This document shows, one piece after another, positions 47,337 through 59,253 of a stretch of 64,000 bases of DNA. Under the pieces are notes generated by a model that saw nothing but the letters and a program-made list of their open reading frames with translations, searched no databases and had not been told where the DNA came from. Numbering within the stretch: the stretch's first letter is position 1; each line of letters starts with the position of its first letter. The stretch covers positions 43,725 to 107,724 of the forward strand of contig NZ_JASTWE010000005.1 in assembly GCF_030282845.1 (NCBI RefSeq), given 5' to 3'. Source of the DNA: Pseudodesulfovibrio pelocollis (GTDB taxonomy: Bacteria > Desulfobacterota > Desulfovibrionia > Desulfovibrionales > Desulfovibrionaceae). The translations under genes and the position numbers were made by a program.

Positions 47337-48067
47337 AGGGCCTCCACCGTGTGCCGCAGCTCACGAAGCAGCCGGAAGCACGCCTCGGTGTCGCGGATGG
47401 AGGCGTCGCCGAAGCCGGGATTGTCGAACACGGCCACGGGCCGGGCCGGACGGCTCGACATGACCATGATCCGCCGCCCGAGAACCACGGCCTCCTCAAG
47501 GGAATGCGTGACCAGCACGTAAGGCACTTTGCGCCGCGTCCAGACATCGAGCAGGGTGCGCTGGAGCCGCTCGCGGGTCAGGGCGTCCAGGGACGAAAAG
47601 GGCTCGTCGAGGAGCATCAGTCTGGGCCGCGAGACAAAGGCCCGGGCAATGGCCACCCGCTGCTGCTCGCCGCCGCTCAGGGTGGCGGGATACTCCTGGC
47701 CGTGCCCGGCCATGCCCAGCTCGGCCAGCTGCGCCCGGGCCAGCTCAAGCCGCTTGGCACGCGGCACACCCTGCACCTTGAGGCCCAGCGCCACGTTGTC
47801 CACCACCGTGCGCCAGGGCAGCAGGCCATAATCCTGAAGAATGATGGAGATGTCCGGGGTCGGCCCGGTAACGGGTGCGCCGTCGAGAAAGACCGCGCCG
47901 CTGTCCGGCCGGGAAAGGCCGCTCAGCATGTAGAGCAGCGAGGTCTTGCCGCAGCCCGAGGGGCCGACCACGGCCAGGGTCTCGCCGTCTCCGAGGTCGA
48001 AGGACACGTCGTCGAGGACGCGCGTCCCGCCAAAGGATTTTCCGAGGTTGTCGGCTCTGAGCATCAT
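47330..48067 (-). CDS. ABC transporter ATP-binding protein, nitrate/sulfonate/taurine type
   Basis: 245 residues. Walker A VGPSGCGKTSLL, signature LSGGEQQRVAIA and Walker B RLMLLDEPFSSLD are intact, as is the H-loop THSLEEAV. SsuB/TauB-like. Start ATG 48067, in tandem with a second ATG. Confidence 0.9.
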   Translation of the reverse strand: MMLRADNLGKSFGGTRVLDDVSFDLGDGETLAVVGPSGCGKTSLLYMLSGLSRPDSGAVFLDGAPVTGPTPDISIILQDYGLLPWRTVVDNVALGLKVQGVPRAKRLELARAQLAELGMAGHGQEYPATLSGGEQQRVAIARAFVSRPRLMLLDEPFSSLDALTRERLQRTLLDVWTRRKVPYVLVTHSLEEAVVLGRRIMVMSSRPARPVAVFDNPGFGDASIRDTEACFRLLRELRHTVEALW

Positions 48068-48086
48068 TGGGCCGGGTGCCGCAGCG

Positions 48087-49028
48087 TCAGGGGATGATTG
48101 GGGAGAGGACGATCTCCTTGGGGATGGGCTCGCGCAAGAGTCCCTTGGCGATCATCCAATCCTGCACCTCGTCCAGCTCGCTGTCGGTGGGCAGCGCGGG
48201 CAGCGGATACCTGTAGACCGGAAACTCATCCACCAGGGGCTGCGGAATCCGGCAGGTCTCGGCCATGAGGGCGCGATAGCGCTCGGGATCGGCGGCCAGC
48301 CGCTCCACCGCCTCCTTGTAGGCGGTGACGAAGCGGACATACGTCTCGGCACCATCGGCGAAATACTTGCGATGCAGGCAGAGCACGGTCAGGGGCACGT
48401 CCAGGTTGTCCGCCGTGGCCAGCACCCCCCCGCCCTTGAGCCGGGCCAGGGAGAGGAGCGGCTCGGGCAGGATGGCCGCGTCGATCTGGCTGGCCATGAG
48501 CATCTGGAGCCGAATGGGGATCTTCTTGACCTCCATGCGCGAGAAATAGCCTGTACCGACGCCCAGGCGCTCCTCCATCCTGTCGGCCAGAAACTCCATG
48601 ACAGTGGACCTGGAGATGCCCAGGGTCGCACCCTTCAACTCGTCCGGCCCCCGGTCACGCGCCGCCGGGGAGAGCGCTATGCCGAACATGGGGTAGCCCG
48701 GCGTGGTCCGCCAGGAGGTCAGGGCGATGTACATGGGCACATCCCGGCTGATGAGCAGATACGTGGCGATGAGATCGCCGAAGTAGCCGTCGAGCTGCCC
48801 GGCCTGCATGGCCGTGTCGCGCTCCAGAGCCGAGGCAAAGGGAACCAGTTCCACATTGAGCCCCTGCCCGGCAAAAAGGCCGTCACGGACCGCCACCTGC
48901 AACGGCAGGGTGTCGAGCACGGGCAGGATGCCGAAACGGATGGTGACTTCCTGCGCCCGGGCGGGGACCGCCAGCGAGGCAAGGGCAAGGACAAGGACAA
49001 GAGCCGCGACGGACAGGGTTTTTCTCAT
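48087..49028 (-). CDS. ABC transporter substrate-binding protein, SsuA/ThiY-like
   Basis: 313 residues. Signal peptide MRKTLSVAALVLVLALASLA at 1-25 then the NMT1/THI5-like or sulfonate-binding fold: RFGILPVLDTLPLQVA, QLDGYFGDLIATY and SQIDAAILPEPLLS. The ligand cannot be read from the sequence; sulfonates would fit ComB and a sulfur-using organism but thiamin precursors are another option. GGAG seven bases before ATG 49028. Confidence 0.87.
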   Translation of the reverse strand: MRKTLSVAALVLVLALASLAVPARAQEVTIRFGILPVLDTLPLQVAVRDGLFAGQGLNVELVPFASALERDTAMQAGQLDGYFGDLIATYLLISRDVPMYIALTSWRTTPGYPMFGIALSPAARDRGPDELKGATLGISRSTVMEFLADRMEERLGVGTGYFSRMEVKKIPIRLQMLMASQIDAAILPEPLLSLARLKGGGVLATADNLDVPLTVLCLHRKYFADGAETYVRFVTAYKEAVERLAADPERYRALMAETCRIPQPLVDEFPVYRYPLPALPTDSELDEVQDWMIAKGLLREPIPKEIVLSPIIP

Positions 49029-49139
49029 GCCAGAACTCCATGAATCAAGGTGGCGGCCTTGTAACACGCCCTGCCCCGAAAGAAAAGTGCCGCTCCGGGA
49101 ACCGTACCGCCTCGCGGGCTGGATGCCACCCGGCGATCC

Positions 49140-50306
49140 CTACCGTCCGGCATGTCCCTCCGCGCAGTCTCCTGCCCCGCAGCCGCAATCGCGTCGCAGC
49201 ATGCTGCGCCCCACGAGGAGGAGCAGGGCCACGGCCGAAGCTACGCCAACCCACTCGGGCAGGGTCTCGCCCACCTGCATGACCACGGCCCGGATGTCGA
49301 GCCCGAGGGCGACATAGAGCCTGTCCACCAGCCAGGCCAGGGCCAGGGAGCAGCCGACGATGGAGGCCACATAGAGGCCCGCCGCCCGCCTGCCCAGAGT
49401 CTTGAGCATGACCGTGATGGTGGCCCCGTTGGTGGCCGGACCGGCCAGCAGGAAGACCAGGGCCGCGCCCGGCGAAAGCCCCTTGAGCAGCAGGGAGGCG
49501 GCGATGGGCGTGGACGCCGTGGCGCATACATACAGCGGCAGGGCCACCACGAGCATGATGAGATAAGACGGGAAGCCGGTGCCCACGTATTCCGACAGCA
49601 TATCGTCTGGAATGGCCACGGCGATGGCCCCGGCCACCACCACGCCCACCATCAGCCACTTGCCGATGTCGGCCAGCATCTCGCCAAAGGCGTGGCGCAT
49701 GCCCGAGGCGAACCGGGCGCCGAGGCCGACGTGCCGGGGTTCGGCCCCGCAGCCGTGGCACCCGCAATCTGCCGCCGGAGCCTGGGGGATGTCCAGGGGA
49801 CGGGGTTCAATGCCGCCCTCTGGGGCAGTGGGCGCTACGGCCTGCGTGGCGACCTGAGTTTCGGACGGTCGCGCTTCTGCCTCCCCCTCCCCACGCTCGG
49901 GGAAGAGGTTGACCAGCACCCCGGCAGTCACGGCAGTGACCATGGCCGCCACCGGCCGGACCACGGTCATGATCGGGTCGATCAGGGCGTAGGTCACGGC
50001 CATGGAGTCCACCCCGGTTTCGGGCGTGGAGATCATGAAGGCCGTGGTCGCCCCCTTGCTCGCCCCCTGCCGCCGCAGCCCGAGGGCGGCGGGCAGCACC
50101 CCGCACGAGCACAGCGGCAGCGGCACGCCGATGACCGCCGCCTTGACCACCGAACCAAAGGAGGGGCCCCCCAGATGCCGGGCCATGAAGGAGTCGGACA
50201 CAAAGGCCTTGAGCAGCCCGGCCACGAAAAACCCCAGCAGCACATAGGGCGCGGACTCCTCAAGGACGTGCCACGACGCCAAAAATATCTCGAAAAGCAT
50301 ACCCAT
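49140..50306 (-). CDS. SO_0444/YraQ-type permease, probable Cu/Zn efflux
   Basis: 388 residues, about ten helices in two halves, each with the ArsP_1/YraQ-type pattern: GVPLPLCSCGVLPAAL in the first half and PLYVCATASTPIAASLL and AGPATNGATITV in the second. The loop between halves is hydrophilic and holds a CGCHGCG cysteine cluster, and the C-terminus ends with CGCGAGDC and His, both likely metal-binding. These features match the SO_0444 family of proposed Cu/Zn exporters. An ArsR repressor and its operator lie just upstream. Confidence 0.88.
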   Translation of the reverse strand: MGMLFEIFLASWHVLEESAPYVLLGFFVAGLLKAFVSDSFMARHLGGPSFGSVVKAAVIGVPLPLCSCGVLPAALGLRRQGASKGATTAFMISTPETGVDSMAVTYALIDPIMTVVRPVAAMVTAVTAGVLVNLFPERGEGEAEARPSETQVATQAVAPTAPEGGIEPRPLDIPQAPAADCGCHGCGAEPRHVGLGARFASGMRHAFGEMLADIGKWLMVGVVVAGAIAVAIPDDMLSEYVGTGFPSYLIMLVVALPLYVCATASTPIAASLLLKGLSPGAALVFLLAGPATNGATITVMLKTLGRRAAGLYVASIVGCSLALAWLVDRLYVALGLDIRAVVMQVGETLPEWVGVASAVALLLLVGRSMLRRDCGCGAGDCAEGHAGR

Positions 50307-50341
50307 ATCGGCTTCACTCCTCAGGTGAGAACACAGTCATG

Positions 50342-50370
50342 ATTGAATAGATATTCATAAGAAAAGTCAA
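50342..50370 (-). promoter_or_regulatory. Permease promoter overlapped by a candidate ArsR/SmtB operator
   Basis: TTGACT (50365-50370), 17-base spacer, TTCAAT (50342-50347). Between and over the -10 lies TGAATAGATATTCA (50344-50357), a perfect TGAATA/TATTCA palindrome of the TGAA-N6-TTCA kind bound by SmtB/CzrA-like repressors. A repressor here would block RNA polymerase. The gap to the arsR end also contains a seven-base hairpin (50400-50416). Confidence 0.62.
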
Positions 50371-50569
50371 AAAAAAAGCTCACTCATCCACCAGGCCTTG
50401 CCGCAGGCTCTGCGGCCAATGCCATCGCACCGAATAACCAACCCGGTCGGGAAGCGCCTTCACCTCCCTACAATGGCTCCCTGCGACGGTTGCCATGCGG
50501 CTGGTGACAACGGCCCAGCGCAGGCCCCCGGCCCACTTCCGCAAGGCCATTCAGCCCGGGCCTGACCCG

Positions 50570-50926
50570 CTAGCCCTGCTCCCGGACATGGTCAAGTCCC
50601 TGCCCGATGAGATTGCGCACATGGTCGTCGTCCAGGGTGTAATACACGTTCTTGCCCTCCTTGCGGTAGCGGACCAACCTGGCCGCGCGCAGCAGCCGAA
50701 GCTGGTGCGAGATGGCCGAGGGGGACATGTCGAGGACCTCGGCCAGAGCGCAGACGCACAGCTCGTGAATGGCCAGGGCATAAAGCATGCGCACCCGGGT
50801 ATAATCGCCAAGGGCCTTGAAGAGCTCGGACAGGAACAGAAAATCGCGCTCCGAGAGCATCCCGGACCGGACCTGACTGACGTTGGCCGCGTGCTGCTCG
50901 GTGTTTCCGCAGGCAATGTTTGACAT
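50570..50926 (-). CDS. ArsR/SmtB-family metal-sensing repressor
   Basis: 118-residue winged-helix repressor. Two metal sites are visible: ELCVC in helix 3 (Cys57, Cys59, plus Cys6 near the N-terminus, the alpha-3N type of CadC/ArsR) and Asp100-x-His102-x10-His113-x2-Glu116 in helix 5, exactly the DxHx10HxxE zinc site of SmtB/CzrA. Recognition helix SPSAISHQLRLLRAARLV. It should sense Zn, Cd or Pb and control the permease downstream. Confidence 0.92.
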   Translation of the reverse strand: MSNIACGNTEQHAANVSQVRSGMLSERDFLFLSELFKALGDYTRVRMLYALAIHELCVCALAEVLDMSPSAISHQLRLLRAARLVRYRKEGKNVYYTLDDDHVRNLIGQGLDHVREQG

Positions 50927-50960
50927 GGAACCTCACATGCTCAGATACTCAATTGTCATG

Positions 50961-50989
50961 CATGTACCCATGTGGACAGCAGTTGTCAA
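50961..50989 (-). promoter_or_regulatory. Candidate arsR promoter
   Basis: TTGACA (50984-50989), 17-base spacer, TACATG (50961-50966). A sequence similar to the permease operator (TGAGTATCTGAGCA on the minus strand, 50938-50951; 10 of 14 bases match) lies just downstream and may give autoregulation. Confidence 0.42.
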
Positions 50990-51001
50990 GCCTTGAACAA
51001 A

Positions 51002-51051
51002 GGCCGCTCCCTCCGGATGGGGGAACGGCCCGTCATGATCAGGGAGCGGCC
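51002..51051 (-). terminator. Terminator after tpx
   Basis: Eleven-base stem GGCCGCTCCCT (51002-51012) with AGGGAGCGGCC (51041-51051) around a 28-base loop, followed on the minus strand by TTTGTTC. Confidence 0.6.
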
Positions 51052-51056
51052 GGATT

Positions 51057-51575
51057 TCATGCCGTCAGCTTTCTGGCCGCGTCCAAGGCTGCGGCGTAGT
51101 CCGGTTCCTCGGAAACTTCCTTTACATACTGGGCATGGGCCACCTTGCCATCCCTGCCCACCACGAAGACCGCGCGGCTCAAGAGACGCACTTCCTTGAT
51201 CAGTACACCCCAGGCCTGTCCGAAGGAGGCGTCGCGATGGTCCGAGAGGGTCTGGACCGCCTCGACACCGGCCGCGCCGCACCATCTGGCCTGGGCAAAG
51301 GGGAGGTCCATGCTCACGGTGAGGATGACCACGTCATCCCCCAGCCCGGCGGCCTCGGTGTTGAACCGCCGGGTTTCCATGTCGCAGACCGGCGTGTCCA
51401 GGGAGGGCACGGCCGCGATGATCAGCACCTTGCCCGCATAATCGGCCAGGGTGCGCCCGCTCAGGTCATTGGCCACCACGGCGAAGTCCGGAGCCTTGTC
51501 GCCCGCCTTGATCTCGGGGCCGAGCAGGGTCACGGGGTTGCCCTTGAGGGTGACGACGTTCTTTCTCTCTTTCAT
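51057..51575 (-). CDS. tpx: Thiol peroxidase (Tpx)
   Basis: 172-residue peroxiredoxin of the atypical 2-Cys Tpx group, reducing peroxides. Peroxidatic Cys is in PSLDTPVCDMETRRFN and the resolving Cys in ARWCGAAG. AAGGAG six bases before ATG 51575. Suited to an anaerobe that meets oxygen; the divergent stretch upstream is AT-rich. Confidence 0.94.
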   Translation of the reverse strand: MKERKNVVTLKGNPVTLLGPEIKAGDKAPDFAVVANDLSGRTLADYAGKVLIIAAVPSLDTPVCDMETRRFNTEAAGLGDDVVILTVSMDLPFAQARWCGAAGVEAVQTLSDHRDASFGQAWGVLIKEVRLLSRAVFVVGRDGKVAHAQYVKEVSEEPDYAAALDAARKLTA

Positions 51576-51654
51576 GGGTCGCTCCTTTATTTGCATATAG
51601 TTATTATTTTCATATCACCACCTGCACGCGGTGTAAAGGGCGAACCGGCCCCGG

Positions 51655-54642
<2,988 letters not shown>

Positions 54643-54825
54643 TATCAGTTGTGCATGGGCCGGGCAGACCCGTCAAGGAAATGAAATGATCATTCCGGAA
54701 CCGCCCAACACATTATAATGGTTCAACTGCCAATCATATATCATGGACATGCGAAGTGGGGCGAGGTATGAACAGAGAAGCCGGACCATAGTGGCCCGGC
54801 AGGAGTTCCCCGATGAGGTACCGCC

Positions 54826-55770
54826 ATGAGCAAACTTGCGACTGACACCGGAATCCTGCTGGAAACCGGGACCAATGAACTCGAGATTCTCGAATTTTAT
54901 ATCAACGAGACGCTCAAGGAGGGCCAGCCTCCGGTCAAGAATTACTTCGGCATCAACGTGGCCAAGGTCATGCAGGTCATCGAGACGCCAAACCTGGAGC
55001 CGCCGGAGTCGGCGCCCCATCCCTCGTTCATGGGCACCATCCCCCTGCGCGACCTGATCCTGCCCGTGCTCGACCTCTCGGTGTGGCTCGACCTGAACAT
55101 GCCCAAGACCGAGCGCGACATCGTCATCGTCACCGAGTTCAGCAAATCCGTGACCGGCTTCCTCGTCTCCGGGGTGATCGAAATCCACCGCGTGGGCTGG
55201 GGCGAGGTCATTCCGCCCTCAAGCGTCATCTCCCAGAGCACGGATTCCATCATCGGGCTGGTGGACAAGGGCGACCACTTCATCCAGCTCCTCGACCTCG
55301 AAACCATCCTGACCCAATTCGAGCCCGACGACGGCGTCAAGATCAGACGGTCGGACAAGGAGTACAAGGTGCTGGTGGCGGACGACTCGGCCACCATCAG
55401 GGCCATGCTCGAAAACAACCTGACAGCGGCCAACTTCCGGCCCATCATTACCAGCAACGGCAGCGACGCCCTCAAGACTATCATGGAATACAAGCGGCTG
55501 GCCGAGGAATCGGGCAAGGACATCACCGAATTCGTGGACCTCGTGGTCTCGGACATCGAAATGCCGCTCATGGACGGCTTCAGCCTGACCAAGAACATCA
55601 AGCAGGACCCGGTCCTGAAAAAGCTGCCGGTCATCCTGTATTCCTCCATCATCACCAAGGAATTGCGCCACAAGGGCGACTCCGTTGGGGCTGACATGCA
55701 GATCACCAAGCCCGACCTGCACACCATTCCCGACAAGGCCATCGAACTCATTGAAGGAACGCACGCTTGA
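54826..55770 (+). CDS. CheV-like chemotaxis protein (CheW domain + receiver)
   Basis: 314 residues: CheW-type coupling domain (about 10-165) followed by a receiver (about 180-310). The receiver has the acidic pair VADDSATIR, phosphoacceptor Asp in LVVSDIEMPLMDG and Lys in QITKPDL. It links chemoreceptors to CheA and can adapt by phosphorylation. GAGG 7 bases before the ATG. The gap upstream (54643-54825) holds TATAAT motifs but no convincing -35. Confidence 0.92.
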   Translation: MSKLATDTGILLETGTNELEILEFYINETLKEGQPPVKNYFGINVAKVMQVIETPNLEPPESAPHPSFMGTIPLRDLILPVLDLSVWLDLNMPKTERDIVIVTEFSKSVTGFLVSGVIEIHRVGWGEVIPPSSVISQSTDSIIGLVDKGDHFIQLLDLETILTQFEPDDGVKIRRSDKEYKVLVADDSATIRAMLENNLTAANFRPIITSNGSDALKTIMEYKRLAEESGKDITEFVDLVVSDIEMPLMDGFSLTKNIKQDPVLKKLPVILYSSIITKELRHKGDSVGADMQITKPDLHTIPDKAIELIEGTHA

Positions 55771-56162
55771 CCCGACCTGCCGACGAAGTGCTTGAGGTCT
55801 TCCTGGAAGAGACCGCCGAACGGCTCGATTCCATCGAATCCGGCCTGCTGCGCCTTGAAAAGACGGCCGAGCCAGAGCCCGGGCTGATCAACTCCATCTT
55901 CCGCGACGCCCACTCGGTCAAGGCCGGGGCGAATCTGCTCAAGCTGGGGACCATCGAGGAACTGGCCCACAGGCTGGAGAACGTGCTGGAGCAACTCCGC
56001 AAGGAACAGATTCCCGTCACCGAAATGATCATCACGGCCAGCCTGGAGGCCGTGGACAAGCTGCGCGAGCTGGCCCAGGACGTTGACAAAAGCGACACCA
56101 TCAGCATCAGGCTGCACACGGCCATGCTCGAAATGTCGGTCAAGAAATCCCTGGAAGGCTGA
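55767..56162 (+). CDS. HPt-domain protein
   Basis: 131 residues, all helical, with His49 in FRDAHSVKAGANLL, the CheA P1/HPt phosphorylation motif. It starts at a TTG whose last bases overlap the stop of the CheV-like gene (TTGA) and has AAGGA eight bases upstream, so translation is coupled. It has no kinase domain, so it likely relays phosphate to or from the CheV receiver or another regulator. Confidence 0.9.
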   Translation: MTRPADEVLEVFLEETAERLDSIESGLLRLEKTAEPEPGLINSIFRDAHSVKAGANLLKLGTIEELAHRLENVLEQLRKEQIPVTEMIITASLEAVDKLRELAQDVDKSDTISIRLHTAMLEMSVKKSLEG

Positions 56163-56183
56163 CCCGGCCGCGCCCGCCACACG

Positions 56184-56221
56184 GCAAAAAAGGGACACCC
56201 CTCGGGGTGTCCCTTTTTTGC
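56184..56221. terminator. Strong bidirectional intrinsic terminator
   Basis: Eighteen-base perfect stem GCAAAAAAGGGACACCCC (56184-56201) with GGGGTGTCCCTTTTTTGC (56204-56221), two-base loop. The A and T tracts make it work in both directions, between the HPt gene and the converging 169-residue gene. Confidence 0.92.
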
Positions 56222-56239
56222 ATGCCGCCTGTTTTCTGC

Positions 56240-56749
56240 CTAATTTTCGAAGGCCTTGAGCAGTTGGCTGGCCTCCTGCATCTGCGCGAAGGAGGTGTTC
56301 TTGAAGACCTCCCCTTCCACGGCCCGCATGAACTCGTCGTGGGTCATGCGCGTGAAGTCCATCATTATGCCCCGGACATCGAAGTACATGCGCAAAAAAG
56401 CTGTGAACGGCTCGTCGGTGAGGATTTTCGCCAGCCCCCGGGGGTCGGTCAGGGAGGTGAAGGGCTTGTTCATCCCGCCGAGATGAAACATGTCCAGCCC
56501 GCTCTTGCCGTCCGTGACCACGCCGATGAGGTTGAAGGTCTTGAGCCCGGCCACGAACTCGTCCGAGAGGTCCGGGAATTCGAGGATGTCCTTCCTGGGA
56601 AACGCGCCCACAAAGACCATGGTCCCGTTCTCCTCGGTCATGGTGTGCCTGAACACGCTCTCCCCGTGCAGCTTCCTGGCCGCCTTGACCGTCTCGTACA
56701 GGTCGCAGGCAAAGGCCAGCTTGAGATCCTCGATGACTTTGGCGTCCAT
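56240..56749 (-). CDS. Hypothetical protein (169 aa)
   Basis: Soluble, mostly helical, 169 residues, no signal peptide or membrane helix. FDVRGIMMDFTRMTHDEFMR and VFRHTMTEENGTMVFVGAFP are the most characteristic segments; I do not recognise the family. GGAGGGAG before ATG 56749 supports it as real. Alone between a terminator and ubiD. Confidence 0.8.
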   Translation of the reverse strand: MDAKVIEDLKLAFACDLYETVKAARKLHGESVFRHTMTEENGTMVFVGAFPRKDILEFPDLSDEFVAGLKTFNLIGVVTDGKSGLDMFHLGGMNKPFTSLTDPRGLAKILTDEPFTAFLRMYFDVRGIMMDFTRMTHDEFMRAVEGEVFKNTSFAQMQEASQLLKAFEN

Positions 56750-56855
56750 GCGCTCCCTCCGTTTTGGTGTCTGTCCCAGCGCAGCAGATAGCCCATTTCC
56801 GAGCGCGGCACAATGGCACGCCGCCCGGGAACGTGTCGCTACGGCGCGAACCAAC

Positions 56856-58700
56856 CTAGATGATGCCGTGCAGCGGGCCGCCCGAGGCGCCCAGGGCGTC
56901 CACGCGCCGCTCCACCTCGGGGTCGGGCTCCAGCGGCGGGGCGTGGTAGGTCTTGAGGCGGGCGTCGATGATCACCGCCTGCGAGGCCCCCCAGTGCTTG
57001 GCGTGGGTGAAGGCCCCTGCGCCGTAGATGTCCGTGGCCGGGTCCGAGCGGGTGAAGGTCACCCACAGAAAGTTGTCCCAGTCCCGGGCCGTGAAGGCGG
57101 CATCGTCGGCCACCACGATCAGCGGAAATCCCTCGATGCCCCTGACCCGCGCCAGGGCCTCGCCCAGTTTGTCGAAGGCCGGGTCCTGCTGGTCCCGCTT
57201 GCGGCGATGGGCCGGTCCCTTGAGCACCATGATTCCGGGGGCGAAGAGCCGGGCGTCGCGGAACCCGCGCGGCAGGTCGAAGCCGGACGGCAGTTCGCTG
57301 GCCAGGGTCCGCCTGACCGCTCCGGCCGCGGCCAGCACCAGCTTGGAGCCCTGGTTGAGGCTGATGCCCGAGTAGTCCAGGGTGTCCATGGTGGTCCGGG
57401 TGATGAAGTGCAGGTCGCGGGTCAGGTCCACCCGCCGCAGCATGTGATCGAGGAAGGCGGGGATGTCGTGGCAGGACTGGCCGGGAGCCATGTCCTCCTT
57501 GGCCGCGATGAGCACGTACTTGGAGAGCGATGTCTGGGTGTTGCCGAGCAGGGCCATGGCGTTGGTCAGCAGTTCCTGGGGCTGCCTGTCCTCGGCATAG
57601 GGCACGTAGCGCTCGCTGCCCACGGCCAGGAGCAGCGGATGCACGCCCGCCGCGTCCACGGCGTGGACCTCGTGCACGCCCGAGAAGACCGAGGGCACCA
57701 GCTCGGCAGTCAGTTCGTGGATGAATCCGCCGAACACCGTGTCCTCCTGGGGCGGACGGCCCACGGTGGTGAAGGGCCAGACCGCGTCTGCGCGATGATA
57801 GACCCTGTCCACGCGCATGACCGGGAAATCGTGCGTCAGACTGTAGTAACCCAGATGATCGCCAAACGGCCCCTCGGGCTTCTGCTCGCCAGGCATGACC
57901 CGGCCGCAGAGGCAGAAATCCGCCTGGGCCGGGATGGGCAGCCCGCCTTCGCGGCGGACCATGGCAATGCGGTGCCCGGCCATGGCCCCGGCAAAGAAAA
58001 TCTCGGCCAGCCCCTCGGGCAGCGGCATGACCGCAGCCAGGGTCATGGCGGGCGGCCCGCCCACGAAGACGTTGACCCGCAGCGGCTCGCCCCGGGCGAT
58101 GGCCTGGGCGTGGTGGTGGCCGATGCCCCGGTGAATCTGGTAGTGCAGGCCCACCTCGCGCTCGGGCAGGAACTCGCCCCCCGAGAGCTGGACCCGGTAC
58201 ATGCCGAGGTTGGAGCCCGCAAAGCCGGGATTGTCCGGGCTCTCGGTGTAGACCTGGGGCAGGGTCACGTAGGCCCCGCCGTCCATGGGCCAGGAGACCA
58301 GCCCGGGCAGGGCCGAGAGCGCGGCCTCGTGCTCCATGACCGGCCCGGTCTCCACCGTGCGCGGCATGGTGTGCCAGGCGGTGCGCGGCGCGCCCAGATA
58401 CTGCCACGGCTTCTTGAGCGCCTCCATGGGGTTGAGCTTGAGCTTCATCAGCCGCTGCACCGTCTCGATGGTGTCCCGGAAGATGAAATGCATCCGCTCG
58501 CGCGTGCCGTAGATGTTGGCGGCCATGGGGAAGCGGCAGCCCTTGATGTTGGTGAAAAGCAGCGCCGGACCACCGGCGTGGAATACCCGGCGCTGGATGG
58601 CCCCTGCTTCGATGGCGGCGTCCACCGGCACGTCGATGCGCACCAGTTCGCCCCGAGCCTCTAGGGCGTCGAGGCACTCTCTTGTATTGATGTATCCCAT
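56856..58700 (-). CDS. UbiD-family decarboxylase
   Basis: 614-residue prenylated-FMN-dependent decarboxylase of the long UbiD type. EGPFGDHLGYYS holds the catalytic Glu and its loop, and the N-terminal INTRECLDALEARGELVRI and the metal/phosphate region are typical. Its substrate (aromatic acid, ubiquinone or menaquinone precursor) is not readable. No UbiX partner lies within the window; the cofactor must be made elsewhere. Confidence 0.9.
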   Translation of the reverse strand: MGYINTRECLDALEARGELVRIDVPVDAAIEAGAIQRRVFHAGGPALLFTNIKGCRFPMAANIYGTRERMHFIFRDTIETVQRLMKLKLNPMEALKKPWQYLGAPRTAWHTMPRTVETGPVMEHEAALSALPGLVSWPMDGGAYVTLPQVYTESPDNPGFAGSNLGMYRVQLSGGEFLPEREVGLHYQIHRGIGHHHAQAIARGEPLRVNVFVGGPPAMTLAAVMPLPEGLAEIFFAGAMAGHRIAMVRREGGLPIPAQADFCLCGRVMPGEQKPEGPFGDHLGYYSLTHDFPVMRVDRVYHRADAVWPFTTVGRPPQEDTVFGGFIHELTAELVPSVFSGVHEVHAVDAAGVHPLLLAVGSERYVPYAEDRQPQELLTNAMALLGNTQTSLSKYVLIAAKEDMAPGQSCHDIPAFLDHMLRRVDLTRDLHFITRTTMDTLDYSGISLNQGSKLVLAAAGAVRRTLASELPSGFDLPRGFRDARLFAPGIMVLKGPAHRRKRDQQDPAFDKLGEALARVRGIEGFPLIVVADDAAFTARDWDNFLWVTFTRSDPATDIYGAGAFTHAKHWGASQAVIIDARLKTYHAPPLEPDPEVERRVDALGASGGPLHGII

Positions 58701-58799
58701 TGCGATTCCCGTTTTCGATGTTGCTGGCGGGACAATCTAGACGGAACGGGCGGAAAAGTTAAGGGGAATCGATGACCCCGGGGCCGAACGCTTCGCCTT

Positions 58800-59090
58800 T
58801 CAGTGACCGATGCCACCGGGCCGGGTCGGCAGCCGCCACACGCAGTCGAACCGGGTGGCACCGTGTCGGGCATAGTCGGACCGCAGGTCCAACTCGTGGG
58901 GCTTCATGCCCTTGGAGGCGAGGTTGCGGCAGGTGTTGCAAAACATGCGGGGATAGCCGCACACGAGGCAGTAGGGGCGGTAGTCGTCGCACCCCTGGGC
59001 GTTCCAGGGGCGCCGATGGCCCAGCACGCACTCTTTCCTGTGAAAGACGCAGTTCAGACAATTGTTTGACATGGTTGACAATTTACGCAT
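58800..59090 (-). CDS. Small cysteine-rich protein
   Basis: 96 residues with nine Cys: pairs Cys11/14, Cys41/44 and Cys51/54 (CxxC), plus Cys21, Cys34 and one near 83. This suggests one or two zinc or iron-sulfur sites. GGAGGG five bases before ATG 59090. Family not recognised. It is divergent from the hemerythrin gene, 160 bases away, so both may answer to the same oxygen or redox signal. Confidence 0.78.
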   Translation of the reverse strand: MRKLSTMSNNCLNCVFHRKECVLGHRRPWNAQGCDDYRPYCLVCGYPRMFCNTCRNLASKGMKPHELDLRSDYARHGATRFDCVWRLPTRPGGIGH

Positions 59091-59253
59091 CGCGACCCTC
59101 CGGACATGCTGATGGCTCAGCATGGGATACAAGCACAGGCGCGGGCGCGGTGGTATTATAATTCCGCGACCCGCCGCCAGACAGACCACGGCGCGCTTTT
59201 CCCCGGGCAGGGAATGTGCTACCCGGCGGAGAACCTGTTTCCGGAGGAACACC

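Noticed and set aside
54712..54719. TATAAT on both strands between glutamate dehydrogenase and cheV
   Set aside because: No -35 element at 16-18 bases on either strand and no sigma-54 match, so I did not call a promoter.
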